Shown: in pieces, positions 47,240 through 55,388 of the stretch
Position numbering within the stretch: the stretch's first letter is position 1
How the letters are laid out: every line of letters starts with the position of its first letter
Source of the DNA: Rhodospirillaceae bacterium
Lineage (GTDB): Bacteria; Pseudomonadota; Alphaproteobacteria; Rhodospirillales; Rhodospirillaceae
Direction: 5' to 3'
Assembly (NCBI GenBank): GCA_947476925.1
Contig: CANJSF010000019.1
Coordinates: 1 to 64,000 of the forward strand
DNA length: 64,000 nt
Notes under the pieces: model-generated
Databases searched by the model: none
Seen by the model: only the letters and a program-made list of their open reading frames with translations
What the model was told of the DNA's origin: nothing
Translations under genes and position numbers: made by a program

Positions 47240-48643
47240 ATGGGCAAGTCACGACGTCCGACCGCCAAATCTGAACGCCAACACGCTGATAAAATTCCTG
47301 CACCGAAGCTGAAACTGGATGAGCGGGGGCTTTTAGAGACCTACCCCAATCGGAAGTGGCTTTACGGTCGCTGGGACGTTGGCTTCGGTGCCTGGTGTCA
47401 CGATGGCCATGGTTGGTTTGAGCAGCTGCCCCAGTTTAACCTGTTGGAAGGGGATGGTGATGCCGTCAGCTTCGAGGAAGACATCGAACAGGACTTGATG
47501 GTCTCCGAGGATGATCTGACCTGGGATTGGCTTAGCCTGATGGATGGCGTCGGCTCAGACCTCCGCTCGATGCACCACTGCTGGCAATGGAAACGGTTGC
47601 GTGAGTCCTATCGCAGCAAGACGGTGGTCGATGACTACGTGGCCCTGATCCCGAGGGACCTGCGAAGGGTCGTGGCTACCTTGGGTCCGTTCCAGTGGGT
47701 TGCCCTTGAGGGAGCATGGCATGATGAGAAGTTTGCGGGCTATTTGATTGAAGCCGTTAGCCAGTATGGGCCGCAATACATTCGCCTGTGCTGGTCGCTG
47801 ACGCAGCCCCACGCGCAATCCCAATCGTGGCGACTGCATTTTTGCCGACAACTGGTGACGCGGACGCCGCGTGATGTGTTGTCTTGGATCATCGGCAAGC
47901 CTCTGGCGGTCGGTGCGATAAAGATCATTCAGCGACTTGAGGGCTTGCCACGCCAGCGGCCTGACCTCAGAGCCTTATGCCGCGTGCTGACGGTCCCCTG
48001 GAAGGTGGAGAAACTCAGCAACCTGTCGCGTATCAGCGGCGACTCTGCGGCGAACCTTGATGTGCTGCCGCGGTGGCTCTGGCACCCAAAGATTCTGCGG
48101 CTGCTCAGTGAGGACTGTCCCTTTCTCAAACTGCTGCCTGAGTATCTGAGTGAGGTTGGTGCGAAGGTCAAAAAGCCTGGGCATCAGGCGGGCTTCGCGC
48201 GTTACCTGGAAGCTTCTAAGGATGCCAACACGATGACGGATCGTCTGGTCAGGGAACTCACCGAATTTAGATGGGACTCTGAGAACCAGTACATGACGCC
48301 GCGTAAACGGTTAGCCACACCTTTTCCAGAGCCACCAGCGGCTGGCGATCATTTGTTGTGGCCGCTCTGCAACCTGAAGGCTCTGCGGCGGGAAGGGCGA
48401 GCCATGAAGAACTGTCTGGGTGACTATGCGCTTCGTGTTCAGTCAGGTGAAAACTATGCGTATTCGTGGATCGGCGAAGAGCGCGCTTCGGTCCTGATCG
48501 AACGTGACGGTGAGAGTCCCTGGTTTGTCGCTGACTGTGCGGGGATCGCCAACACAAGCGTGAGCGCGGCAACCAAAGCAAAAGTCACCGCATTGTTGGC
48601 TCAACAACTCGGCGACGCATTCCAAGAATCAGAAGATGATTAG
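47240..48643 (+). CDS. PcfJ-like domain protein
   Basis: A 467-residue protein. The C-terminal region carries a PcfJ-like motif: LKALRREGRAMKNCLGDYAL, then SGENYAYSWIGEERASVLIE and CAGIANTSVS. PcfJ proteins are encoded on conjugative elements, role unclear. The larger N-terminal part is helical with many Trp and Leu residues and no recognised domain. Start ATG 47240, directly after the DUF3768 stop; the frame runs further upstream inside DUF3768, which I treat as chance. Likely a mobile-element accessory protein. Confidence 0.68.
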   Translation: MGKSRRPTAKSERQHADKIPAPKLKLDERGLLETYPNRKWLYGRWDVGFGAWCHDGHGWFEQLPQFNLLEGDGDAVSFEEDIEQDLMVSEDDLTWDWLSLMDGVGSDLRSMHHCWQWKRLRESYRSKTVVDDYVALIPRDLRRVVATLGPFQWVALEGAWHDEKFAGYLIEAVSQYGPQYIRLCWSLTQPHAQSQSWRLHFCRQLVTRTPRDVLSWIIGKPLAVGAIKIIQRLEGLPRQRPDLRALCRVLTVPWKVEKLSNLSRISGDSAANLDVLPRWLWHPKILRLLSEDCPFLKLLPEYLSEVGAKVKKPGHQAGFARYLEASKDANTMTDRLVRELTEFRWDSENQYMTPRKRLATPFPEPPAAGDHLLWPLCNLKALRREGRAMKNCLGDYALRVQSGENYAYSWIGEERASVLIERDGESPWFVADCAGIANTSVSAATKAKVTALLAQQLGDAFQESEDD

Positions 48644-48755
48644 CGGTGGGTGTGTTGCCGTGTGGTCGCGCTGTCGTTGTGCGTCGAAAGATTGGGGTTG
48701 CGCGATCTTAATGAGTTTGGCGAAACCGCGAACTCGGAACGAGTAATTCCGAGTA

Positions 48756-49019
48756 TCAGCCGCCCTTTTTGCGGCCACGCTTCAGAGGCTCTGGCGGCGG
48801 TGAGCCACGCTTGGGGATTCTAAAAAACTCAGTGATGGGTTCCCCAAGTGCTTTCGCAAGTCGATTTAGCACAACCACAGTAGGGTTTTCGATCCCCCGC
48901 TCGATTCGACTGACATGAGCACGATCAATTTCTGCATCAACCGCTAGGGCGTCCTGAGGCAGCTCACGGCTGACCCTCAGACGGCGCAGATTTAAGCCAA
49001 CCAATTCCCGAATATCCAT
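48756..49019 (-). CDS. XRE-family helix-turn-helix regulator
   Basis: An 87-residue Cro/C1-type repressor: GLNLRRLRVSRELPQDALAVD leads into the recognition region IDRAHVSRIERGIENPTVVVL, then LAKALGEPITEFF. A short basic tail (KRGRKKGG) ends the protein. It is divergent from the repeat-containing surface protein with about 80 bases between the starts, so it may control that gene and itself. Could also be the controller of the wider island. Confidence 0.88.
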   Translation of the reverse strand: MDIRELVGLNLRRLRVSRELPQDALAVDAEIDRAHVSRIERGIENPTVVVLNRLAKALGEPITEFFRIPKRGSPPPEPLKRGRKKGG

Positions 49020-49102
49020 ACGGGAACAACATCAAGTTGCGGTCTTTAAAACCACGTCTTATACTCAGATTATAACCATGCTTTGGCATTTGGAGATTGG
49101 CG

Positions 49103-51247
49103 ATGAGCAAATTTAGCTGGCTGCGTGTAATTGCAGATTTCTGCGTTAACGCGCTCCAAAAATGGCCTGGGGAATTTAGAACTCGCGGAAGCCAAGTGTT
49201 TCTTAGTTTGCCTAAGCAGTTTATGGCGATGGCGTTCATAGATTTGCCGATCACGATCAAGACGCCTGTACTTGCGGACGAGGGATTACTGCGCCCTTGG
49301 TCTGCGATTCCCCGCGCGATCTATTTCGTCGCCACTTTGTTCATGCTGACTTTGCCTAACGCCTTAACGGCGCAATCAATGAACTCTGACCAAGCTGGAA
49401 CCACGACCTTCAATTCCTCGTTGGCAAATGAATTCACTCTAACAGCCGGCCTTTTCTCAGGCTTCACAGGCCTCAACGGCACAGGCACAGTGACTTTAAG
49501 TCCTCCAGGACCGACGTACCCTAGTGGCACAGTCGTTACGGTTACAGCTACAGCAGCAAGCAACTCTTTGGTTCCTGGAAGGGGCTCTGCGTTTGTAGGT
49601 TGGGAAGGTGGCCCTCAAGTTGACGGCTTTATCGCCCCTGGGCCGCCCCAAGGCTGCTCAACTTCCGTCACCCCCACCTCCACCGCTTCGTGTCAAGTTA
49701 CTATGACTTCCAACTTGACGGTCACAGCAAAGTTTAAGGCATTGGCTAGCCTGACCACTAGCATCGCAGGAACTGGAACAGGGACGGTAACGAGGACAGT
49801 CCAAGGTGACCGGAGCGCAGCTGGACCTTACGTTACTAACGATTACGTGGGGCTAACAGCAACGGCGTCGCCCGGCTCGGTCTTTGCGGGTTGGTCAGGC
49901 AACCTCAAATGCAGCGGAATAGCAAGTCGCTGTATTGTTGTGTTAGATGATAATTTTGCGGTCGTTGCAAACTTTACTACCGTTCCTTCAGGCCAATACA
50001 CCTTGACCGCTAACTGGACCGGTAACTGGGAGAGCTATACCGCATTCCACAGTTCTGCTACGGTGACTGCGAGTCCAGCCGGGCCGTCGTATGCCCCCGG
50101 TACAGTGGTGACCCTGACAGCGACAGTCAGCGGGCCCAACTCGTCTAACGAGCCCTACTATTCTAAATCTGTCTTTGAAGGCTGGACTGGAGCCTGCAGT
50201 GGCAGGTCAATTAACTGCAAAGTCAGAATGAATTCTAGTCAATCAGTAAATGCCAAATTTGGACTAGTATATGGCGGACTGGCTGGTGGACGGAGGCTAA
50301 GCACCAGCATCGAAGGAACTGGCGACGGTGAGATAACGGCGAGCCCGGCCGGGATGACCGAGCCGCCTAACCCCACATACTTTAACCAGTATAATCCTAA
50401 TACAATCGTGACACTGACAGCGAAGGCCGTGCCAGGTTCTGTCTTTGCGGGCTGGACCGGAGCCTGTAGTGGTACTCGCTCTACCTGTGTTCTCACAATG
50501 AATACAGATCAATCAGCTGCGGCAATATTTAAATCTGCCCCGCTGTTGCGCGTAAGCGCAATTTTCCCGACGTCACAATCGGGTTCGCAATCGTATCTGC
50601 GGTTTTACAACACAAGCACTTCAGCGGGAACCGTGACGGTTTCACTGTCTGATCTTGATACGGGCAAGATAATCGGTCCGTGGATAAGTCCGAATATCCC
50701 CGCCGGGGTTGCCGCGCAATATTTCATCAGCGATATCGAAAGCGGGATCGGGAAGAGCTTCACGAAACCAAATTTATACTCGATCTCAGTTCTGCCAACC
50801 TTCACAGGCTACTTTCAGCATGTCCTCTGGAATCCTGTCAGGGGGACCCTGACAAATCTAAGCACCTGCGACGCTGGGGTAGTTACTGATCCTATCAAGC
50901 TGAACAATGTGCACTCGTCGAAACTTGATAACAGCTATCCAAGTTCGGTCGTGATTAATAATACTGGTACTGATGCCCAGTCTGTAACTCTCAGCATTTT
51001 TGAAGCCAGCACTGGCAACAAGATTGGCAGCTACGTCACCGCGACTATTCCTGATGGCGCGAGCGTCATCTTGCCAATTAAAATAATCGAGACGGGAGCC
51101 GCGATCACTCCGACGCCGACTATGTATCATTACATCATTAAGGCTGAGAGCCCGTTCACCGGATTTCTCCAGCACCTAGTTAACAATACGCAAGCAGATT
51201 TAATCACTGATATGACGACTGTGTGTACTCTGGTGAAGCCCGAATAG
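49103..51247 (+). CDS. Exported protein with four InlB-type B-repeats
   Basis: A 714-residue protein predicted to be exported. Four divergent InlB B-repeat-like units run from about residue 105 to 475. Each has a GTGTVT or ATVTASP opening, a long VTLTATA strand and a closing VFAGWTGACSG...C...NAKF pattern with a Cys pair. The last ~235 residues are beta-rich and unrecognised. The hydrophobic export segment (IYFVATLFMLTLPNALTAQ) starts only near residue 70, leaving a long N-terminal extension. ATG 49103 has GGAG upstream; a later start is possible. Probably an adhesin or surface protein. Confidence 0.82.
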   Translation: MSKFSWLRVIADFCVNALQKWPGEFRTRGSQVFLSLPKQFMAMAFIDLPITIKTPVLADEGLLRPWSAIPRAIYFVATLFMLTLPNALTAQSMNSDQAGTTTFNSSLANEFTLTAGLFSGFTGLNGTGTVTLSPPGPTYPSGTVVTVTATAASNSLVPGRGSAFVGWEGGPQVDGFIAPGPPQGCSTSVTPTSTASCQVTMTSNLTVTAKFKALASLTTSIAGTGTGTVTRTVQGDRSAAGPYVTNDYVGLTATASPGSVFAGWSGNLKCSGIASRCIVVLDDNFAVVANFTTVPSGQYTLTANWTGNWESYTAFHSSATVTASPAGPSYAPGTVVTLTATVSGPNSSNEPYYSKSVFEGWTGACSGRSINCKVRMNSSQSVNAKFGLVYGGLAGGRRLSTSIEGTGDGEITASPAGMTEPPNPTYFNQYNPNTIVTLTAKAVPGSVFAGWTGACSGTRSTCVLTMNTDQSAAAIFKSAPLLRVSAIFPTSQSGSQSYLRFYNTSTSAGTVTVSLSDLDTGKIIGPWISPNIPAGVAAQYFISDIESGIGKSFTKPNLYSISVLPTFTGYFQHVLWNPVRGTLTNLSTCDAGVVTDPIKLNNVHSSKLDNSYPSSVVINNTGTDAQSVTLSIFEASTGNKIGSYVTATIPDGASVILPIKIIETGAAITPTPTMYHYIIKAESPFTGFLQHLVNNTQADLITDMTTVCTLVKPE

Positions 51248-51363
51248 AGGGGGCGTGCTGTCGTTTCGCATCGGCGGGCTTGGTCTGCGTGATTGCCGCG
51301 ACGTTATCAGTTCATCCGCCAAAGGCTGATTGGCCCAAAATGATTACAGCCGCGTGATCGCGC

Positions 51364-51921
51364 TCAGCTCGGGTGGGACATAATCCGCATGAGGGGGTTG
51401 CACAGGGCAAGCCTGAGATAGTCATCGAGCATCGCCGCGACGGTTTCCCGATCAGTGGGTGTCGGGAATAAAATGGCGCACGTCCAATTGTTTCTGCCGC
51501 TGCGGTAAGCCTCGGGGCTCGCGTAACTCGGATAGACTCTCGCGCCCGTCTTCCGAAACATACCGTGTTCGGGGTAATAAACCTCAAGCGGGTTGTCGAA
51601 GACGCACACGATCCGCTCAATCAGGTCGAGTTCGCAATAGCCGCGCTCGACCTGATTGAAGATGTGGCATACGGATTCCATCGCCTGTCGGGGTGGCAGA
51701 AGCGGGTTGAACAGAATGACGGGGCCAACCCCAACTTTTAGCACCGGCTTTGGAGGAATGCTCTTCGGTAGCTTTTGGTCCACGTGAGGCATGAACAGAG
51801 TGCCGGTTACTGGTTGCAAGCCGATGCTTGTTTCCTCTAGGCCATAGACGTTGAAGACAACATCTCCATACCCGTTCGTGGTCGTTGTGCTCGTTGTGCC
51901 GGTTTTGCTTTTGGCGTTCAT
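51364..51921 (-). CDS. Hypothetical protein
   Basis: A 185-residue soluble protein I do not recognise. A Thr-rich N-terminus (TGTTSTTTTNGYGDVVFNVYG) precedes an alpha/beta body with VLKVGVGPVILFNPLLPP, CELDLIERIVCVFDNPLEVYY and a C-terminal helix. AAGGAG lies 6 bases before the ATG, so translation is likely. It is convergent with the InlB-repeat gene. No function assigned. Confidence 0.65.
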   Translation of the reverse strand: MNAKSKTGTTSTTTTNGYGDVVFNVYGLEETSIGLQPVTGTLFMPHVDQKLPKSIPPKPVLKVGVGPVILFNPLLPPRQAMESVCHIFNQVERGYCELDLIERIVCVFDNPLEVYYPEHGMFRKTGARVYPSYASPEAYRSGRNNWTCAILFPTPTDRETVAAMLDDYLRLALCNPLMRIMSHPS

Positions 51922-52275
51922 GGTCGCTCCTTAACTAACTTGATTAGCGGCAATTTGTGCGGGCCGTTTGGGCTGGTCGCTGATCGACAAACGGCACGGC
52001 TGCCACACACAACAAATTAGTATTCGACGACGGCGTTCAATCGTTCTGCGGCAGAGCGTGGGAATGAGCGGCAGCCCATCTGTGGTCCGCTCACAGAGGT
52101 TCTGGTGCTGTCAGCACGTCCGAAGACGCGAGGGCAAAATCCAACCGTGTTGCGATAGGCCGCAGAGCGTCAAACGCGCCTCTTGCGGATTCCGCAGGCG
52201 GTAACGGATGAGTCACTGGATATTGTAAATACTAATTTGAAGCATGACGTGTTCGCTGACTTGCCAGGGAGAAAT
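51922..52275. other. Gene-free interval before the HUH-like gene
   Basis: About 350 bases with no credible gene. Short plus-strand frames here are Arg/Cys-rich and unlike real proteins. It separates the divergent 51364-51921 and 52276-52890 genes and must carry their promoters. I see no repeat. Confidence 0.4.
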
Positions 52276-52890
52276 ATGATGCGCCGAGATCAACAGAAAA
52301 TCCGGGGACCTTTTAATACGACGCACCCGCACCAAGGGAGCAGTAGCCTGTATCTACCCCGACAGGCAGGTGATCCGCCGCGCATCAACACTAAAGCACT
52401 GCAAGAGGCACATCAGCAGTTTATCACAGAATTTGATGAACTGGACTGTTACGCCACCTTCAACTTCAACCGCAAAATGAGTCCATTAGATGCGCGGCAT
52501 AAAATCGGCCAATGGGCGCAAAGGATAGATCACTATTGTCTTGGTCGTGGCTATGCACGCAAACCCGATCAACGCACATTTTTCATGTTATTCCCCGAGC
52601 ACATCTACACCAATTTTCATTATCACGGAGTGGTGCGCCCATGCACCTTTCGGAAGGGGGATAATATTTGCGACTTCTTGCCGCTTGCCAAGGACGTGTG
52701 GCGCAAGGTCGTGCCGAGCGGAACCCTCAATCTTGAGGACGCCCGCGATATGAAACGTGTCGTCAACTACTCGACAAAAAGCATGTGGTCTCCACCGACT
52801 ATGGAGAACATGATCATCTCTACAGAATTTCATTCAAGAAAAGCTAAGGTTGATCTCCGCCCTTCGCCATATCCATGGCACCAGAAGTAG
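52276..52890 (+). CDS. Candidate HUH-type rolling-circle replication/relaxase-like protein
   Basis: A 204-residue protein. Three spaced motifs match the order found in HUH single-strand endonucleases: a first strand motif (DCYATFNFNRKM), a His-hydrophobic-His motif in TNFHYHGVVRP, and a Tyr-x-x-Lys motif in RVVNYSTKSMW, which would hold the nicking tyrosine. The ATG at 52276 follows GGGAGAAAT; the frame extends to 52183 without ATG. It is too small for a conjugative relaxase with helicase. Direct repeats, an iteron-like array and a serine recombinase follow within 1.1 kb, consistent with a replication or mobilisation protein. The assignment is by motif only. Confidence 0.6.
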   Translation: MMRRDQQKIRGPFNTTHPHQGSSSLYLPRQAGDPPRINTKALQEAHQQFITEFDELDCYATFNFNRKMSPLDARHKIGQWAQRIDHYCLGRGYARKPDQRTFFMLFPEHIYTNFHYHGVVRPCTFRKGDNICDFLPLAKDVWRKVVPSGTLNLEDARDMKRVVNYSTKSMWSPPTMENMIISTEFHSRKAKVDLRPSPYPWHQK

Positions 52891-53073
52891 CGCGATGCTG
52901 TGATCCCGAGGCCCCGCAAAAATTAACGTTTAGATTTGTTTGTGCAGATCTGCACAAAATTCGGACTGTGATTTGGCCTTGTGCCCCTCACTGGTTCGGC
53001 AGGCTCTGTAGCAACGCCCAGACCGCCTGAAGGTGCTTCTTTGCACCAAGCAAGAGGGGGAAACCCGTTTTGC

Positions 53074-53128
53074 ATCGGTAAGTCATGTCTAAATGGGTTT
53101 GTATCGGTAAGTCATGTCTAAATGGGTT
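53074..53128 (+). repeat. Perfect 26-bp tandem direct repeat
   Basis: The same 26 bases, beginning ATCGGTAAGTC and ending AAATGGGTT, occur at 53074-53099 and 53103-53128, with a period of 29. The duplication is exact, so it is recent or maintained by function, for example as a recombinase or replication-protein site. Confidence 0.9.
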
Positions 53129-53161
53129 AGTTCAAGGCGCTGCGGCGCAAATTCAATACAA

Positions 53162-53260
53162 GATCAAACAGATCAACGCGATCACACGATCAACCAAATA
53201 AAAGATCAACCAATTAAAAGATCAAAACGATCAAAACGATCAACGCAACAACACGATCAC
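53162..53260 (+). repeat. Phased GATCA(A/C) iteron-like array
   Basis: Nine copies of GATCAA or GATCAC start at 53162, 53171, 53180, 53188, 53204, 53220, 53229, 53239 and 53255. Spacings are 8-10 or exactly 16 bases, so the array is phased. This is typical of protein-binding iterons near a replication origin or operator. Confidence 0.8.
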
Positions 53261-53323
53261 GTCGTCACATGGTCAATTTGACTACCAAGTGAGTCAATGA
53301 CGCTGACTACGCGGCTTTTGAAG

Positions 53324-53346
53324 CCAATGCGTCAAAACCAATGCGT
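53324..53346 (+). repeat. CCAATGCGT direct repeat pair
   Basis: CCAATGCGT at 53324-53332 and 53338-53346, 14 bases apart, followed by an inverted ACGCAT at about 53354. It lies 60-80 bases before the serine recombinase start and could be its operator or recombination half-sites. Confidence 0.6.
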
Positions 53347-53404
53347 GACCACCAACGCATAAGCCAATTCGACAAAAACAAATAACAGATGGGGATATGG
53401 ATAC

Positions 53405-53995
53405 ATGACCAAACGTGTGGCGTTGTATTTGCGTGTCAGCACCAATGACCAGACCACTAAGAATCAACGGCGTGAACTAACGGTGGTGGCAAAGCGACAG
53501 GGGTGGGATGTGGTTCAGGTATTCGTCGATGAGGGGATTTCCGGGGCTAAGGGGCGAACGCAGCGACCTGGCTTGGATGCCATGTTACGGGGCGTGGCGC
53601 GGAAAGACTTTGATCTGGTGGCCGCGTGGTCGGTAGACCGTCTAGGCCGGTCGTTACAGGACCTGGTTTCGTTGTTGGCTGATCTACATTCAAAGAACGT
53701 TGATTTGTATTTGCACCAACAGGGATTGGACACGACCACGCCGTCCGGGAAAGCCATGTTTCAAATGCTTGGTGTGTTCTCAGAATTTGAACGAGCAATC
53801 ATTCGGGAGCGCATCAAATCGGGTTTGGCTAGGGCGCGTGCTGAGGGCAAAGTGTTTGGTCGTCCCCGGGTGTCGGCGACGGTGGAGGCTGCTATACGTG
53901 CGGCGCGGCGGAAGGGGACAGGGATGAGGCGGATTGCCCGCGAGTTGGGCGTTGGGGTATCGACGGTGCAGAGGGTGGTGGGCGCAAACGTTTGA
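53405..53995 (+). CDS. Serine recombinase (resolvase/invertase family)
   Basis: A 196-residue small serine recombinase. The catalytic Ser is in LYLRVSTNDQ near residue 12. Further motifs are VDEGISGAKGRTQRPGLDAML, WSVDRLGRSLQDLV, the dimer helix FSEFERAIIRERIKSGLARA and GRPRVSA. A C-terminal HTH (MRRIARELGVGVSTVQRVV) follows. It cuts and rejoins DNA at short sites through a phosphoserine link. The family resolves cointegrates or inverts segments. The repeats just upstream are candidate sites. Confidence 0.93.
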   Translation: MTKRVALYLRVSTNDQTTKNQRRELTVVAKRQGWDVVQVFVDEGISGAKGRTQRPGLDAMLRGVARKDFDLVAAWSVDRLGRSLQDLVSLLADLHSKNVDLYLHQQGLDTTTPSGKAMFQMLGVFSEFERAIIRERIKSGLARARAEGKVFGRPRVSATVEAAIRAARRKGTGMRRIARELGVGVSTVQRVVGANV

Positions 53996-54350
53996 TGTAG
54001 CCAATATACTATGTGTTTTTATGGGTGCCGCGAAAGCGCAAAAAAAGTACGTATTCAGCCGGTTTCAGCACTGCCAACGGATAAACATCGGGTGCTACTA
54101 ATCAGTTGCTTTCAATACAGTTTAAGTTGGTCACTGGTGTGCTACTCGGCCAGATCGTACGTATATCGTCGGGGCCCTTTGCACGGCTTTGGGAAAGGTT
54201 TCCGCCGTTAATAAGGGCGCGCAGACGGTTCACTCTTAGCTAGAATAGAAGTCCCACCCGATAGCAATGAAACTCTTGAATAGCTTCGTATCAATAGAGT
54301 TTCAAAGCGGCTAATAGTTTGGCTACAGGCAACATACTGATAGAACTCTG
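53996..54350. other. Gene-free interval after the serine recombinase
   Basis: About 355 bases in which I see no gene, repeat or clear hairpin. It separates the putative mobile module from the metal-resistance cluster. Confidence 0.35.
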
Positions 54351-54644
54351 ATGAAAGACCATCTCCTACTCACCGCTTCATACTTTGCAAGCTTTGTGCT
54401 TGGGGCGTGCATCGACATCATTCGTCATTCGATTGACAAAATCATTCCTGCGGCCCAAGCAAACCAGGTAGACGATGCGATTACGCAGCGCATCATAATC
54501 GCAGCACTACTGGTCGTTATAGTTATCGGCGGCGTGTATTGGGGCTCCCTCTGGAGCAGGCGGAAATTCGGTGTCAAGCATCGAACAGGATTACAGACCT
54601 TGTTTTTGCTTACACCAATCGTCGTTTACGTCCTTGAGCATTAG
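54351..54644 (+). CDS. Small hypothetical membrane protein
   Basis: A 97-residue protein with three hydrophobic segments (TASYFASFVLGACIDII; IIIAALLVVIVIGGVYWG; LFLLTPIVVYVL) separated by charged stretches, the last preceded by basic residues. No family recognised and no strong ribosome site. It lies convergent with the CDF transporter gene. Inner-membrane location is inferred. Confidence 0.55.
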   Translation: MKDHLLLTASYFASFVLGACIDIIRHSIDKIIPAAQANQVDDAITQRIIIAALLVVIVIGGVYWGSLWSRRKFGVKHRTGLQTLFLLTPIVVYVLEH

Positions 54645-54674
54645 GGATTGCAAAGCTTTTTGTAACGAACCCAG

Positions 54675-55319
54675 CTACTCATCCGCCTCCGTCCCTGGCT
54701 GTCTCGCTCGGTCAAGCTCCTCTCGCGCCTGACGGATGATCAGTGTCGAAGAATGCAGAAATAGGCCCGCCATGATGGCTGCAACAGCGAGATCTGGCCA
54801 CCGCGACTGAGTTGCACCAACCGCGACTGCCGCGAGTATAATAATGATATTGCCAACGGCGTCATTGCGACTGCATAGCCAAACCGACCTGACGTTTGAG
54901 TCGCCATCCTTGTAACGCCAAAGCGCCATGACGGAAATGACATTGGCTGCCAAAGCCATAAACCCAATCACACCCATAGTAATCTCATTGGGTACGCCGA
55001 GGATGAAAACGCGGTAGGTTGTCATACCAAGAACAATCATGCCTATAACGGCCAAACTGATGCCCTTGAGCATTGCGGCAGTCGCACGTACCCTAAGACT
55101 ATGGCCAATCACGGCAAGCGTCATGCCGTAAGTGAGACTGTCGCTAAGAAAGTCAAGTGCATCGGCCTTTAGAGCCTGGGATGTGGCGTTAAACCCAGCC
55201 CCCATTTCGACAAAGAACATCGTTGCATTGAGGCCAATGACAAAAATTAACGTCCATTTGTAGGCGGTATCTTTACCTTCAAACGTCAGCTGAGAGTCAT
55301 GATCACAGCAACCGTTCAT
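54675..55319 (-). CDS. Short cation diffusion facilitator (CDF)-type metal transporter
   Basis: A 214-residue protein with six hydrophobic segments typical of CDF exporters, but without the usual cytoplasmic C-terminal domain. The TM2 metal-site pattern is Asp-x3-Asp in ADALDFLSDSLTYG. In TM5 the usual His-x3-Asp reads Cys-x3-Asp (WLCSRNDAVGN). The N-terminus MNGCCDHD could bind metal. GGAG lies 8 bases before ATG 55319. It probably exports Zn, Cd or a similar ion to the periplasm, where CzcCBA could take over. It is on the same strand as czcCBA, about 1.2 kb downstream of czcA. Confidence 0.83.
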   Translation of the reverse strand: MNGCCDHDSQLTFEGKDTAYKWTLIFVIGLNATMFFVEMGAGFNATSQALKADALDFLSDSLTYGMTLAVIGHSLRVRATAAMLKGISLAVIGMIVLGMTTYRVFILGVPNEITMGVIGFMALAANVISVMALWRYKDGDSNVRSVWLCSRNDAVGNIIIILAAVAVGATQSRWPDLAVAAIMAGLFLHSSTLIIRQAREELDRARQPGTEADE

Positions 55320-55388
55320 CTGCTTCTCCTGCGTTAGCACGACGACGCTTTCCGTTGTGCAAATCAACAAAGTGAAAAAACATCCAGG

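Larger units (their letters stand above)
52891..53404. other. Non-coding repeat-rich segment, possible origin
   Basis: About 510 bases without a gene between the HUH-like gene and the recombinase. It holds a 26-bp tandem direct repeat, a nine-copy GATCA array and a CCAATGCGT pair (entries below), in A+C-rich DNA. The layout resembles a plasmid-type origin or recombination site. Confidence 0.55.

Noticed and set aside
51968-52204. 78-residue Arg/Cys-rich plus-strand frame
   Set aside because: Composition is typical of a spurious frame and it runs into the true start region of the HUH-like gene.
53074-53260. Possible CRISPR array from repeated units
   Set aside because: Only two 26-bp copies with a 3-base separator, and the GATCA units are too short and close; there are no spacers and no cas genes.
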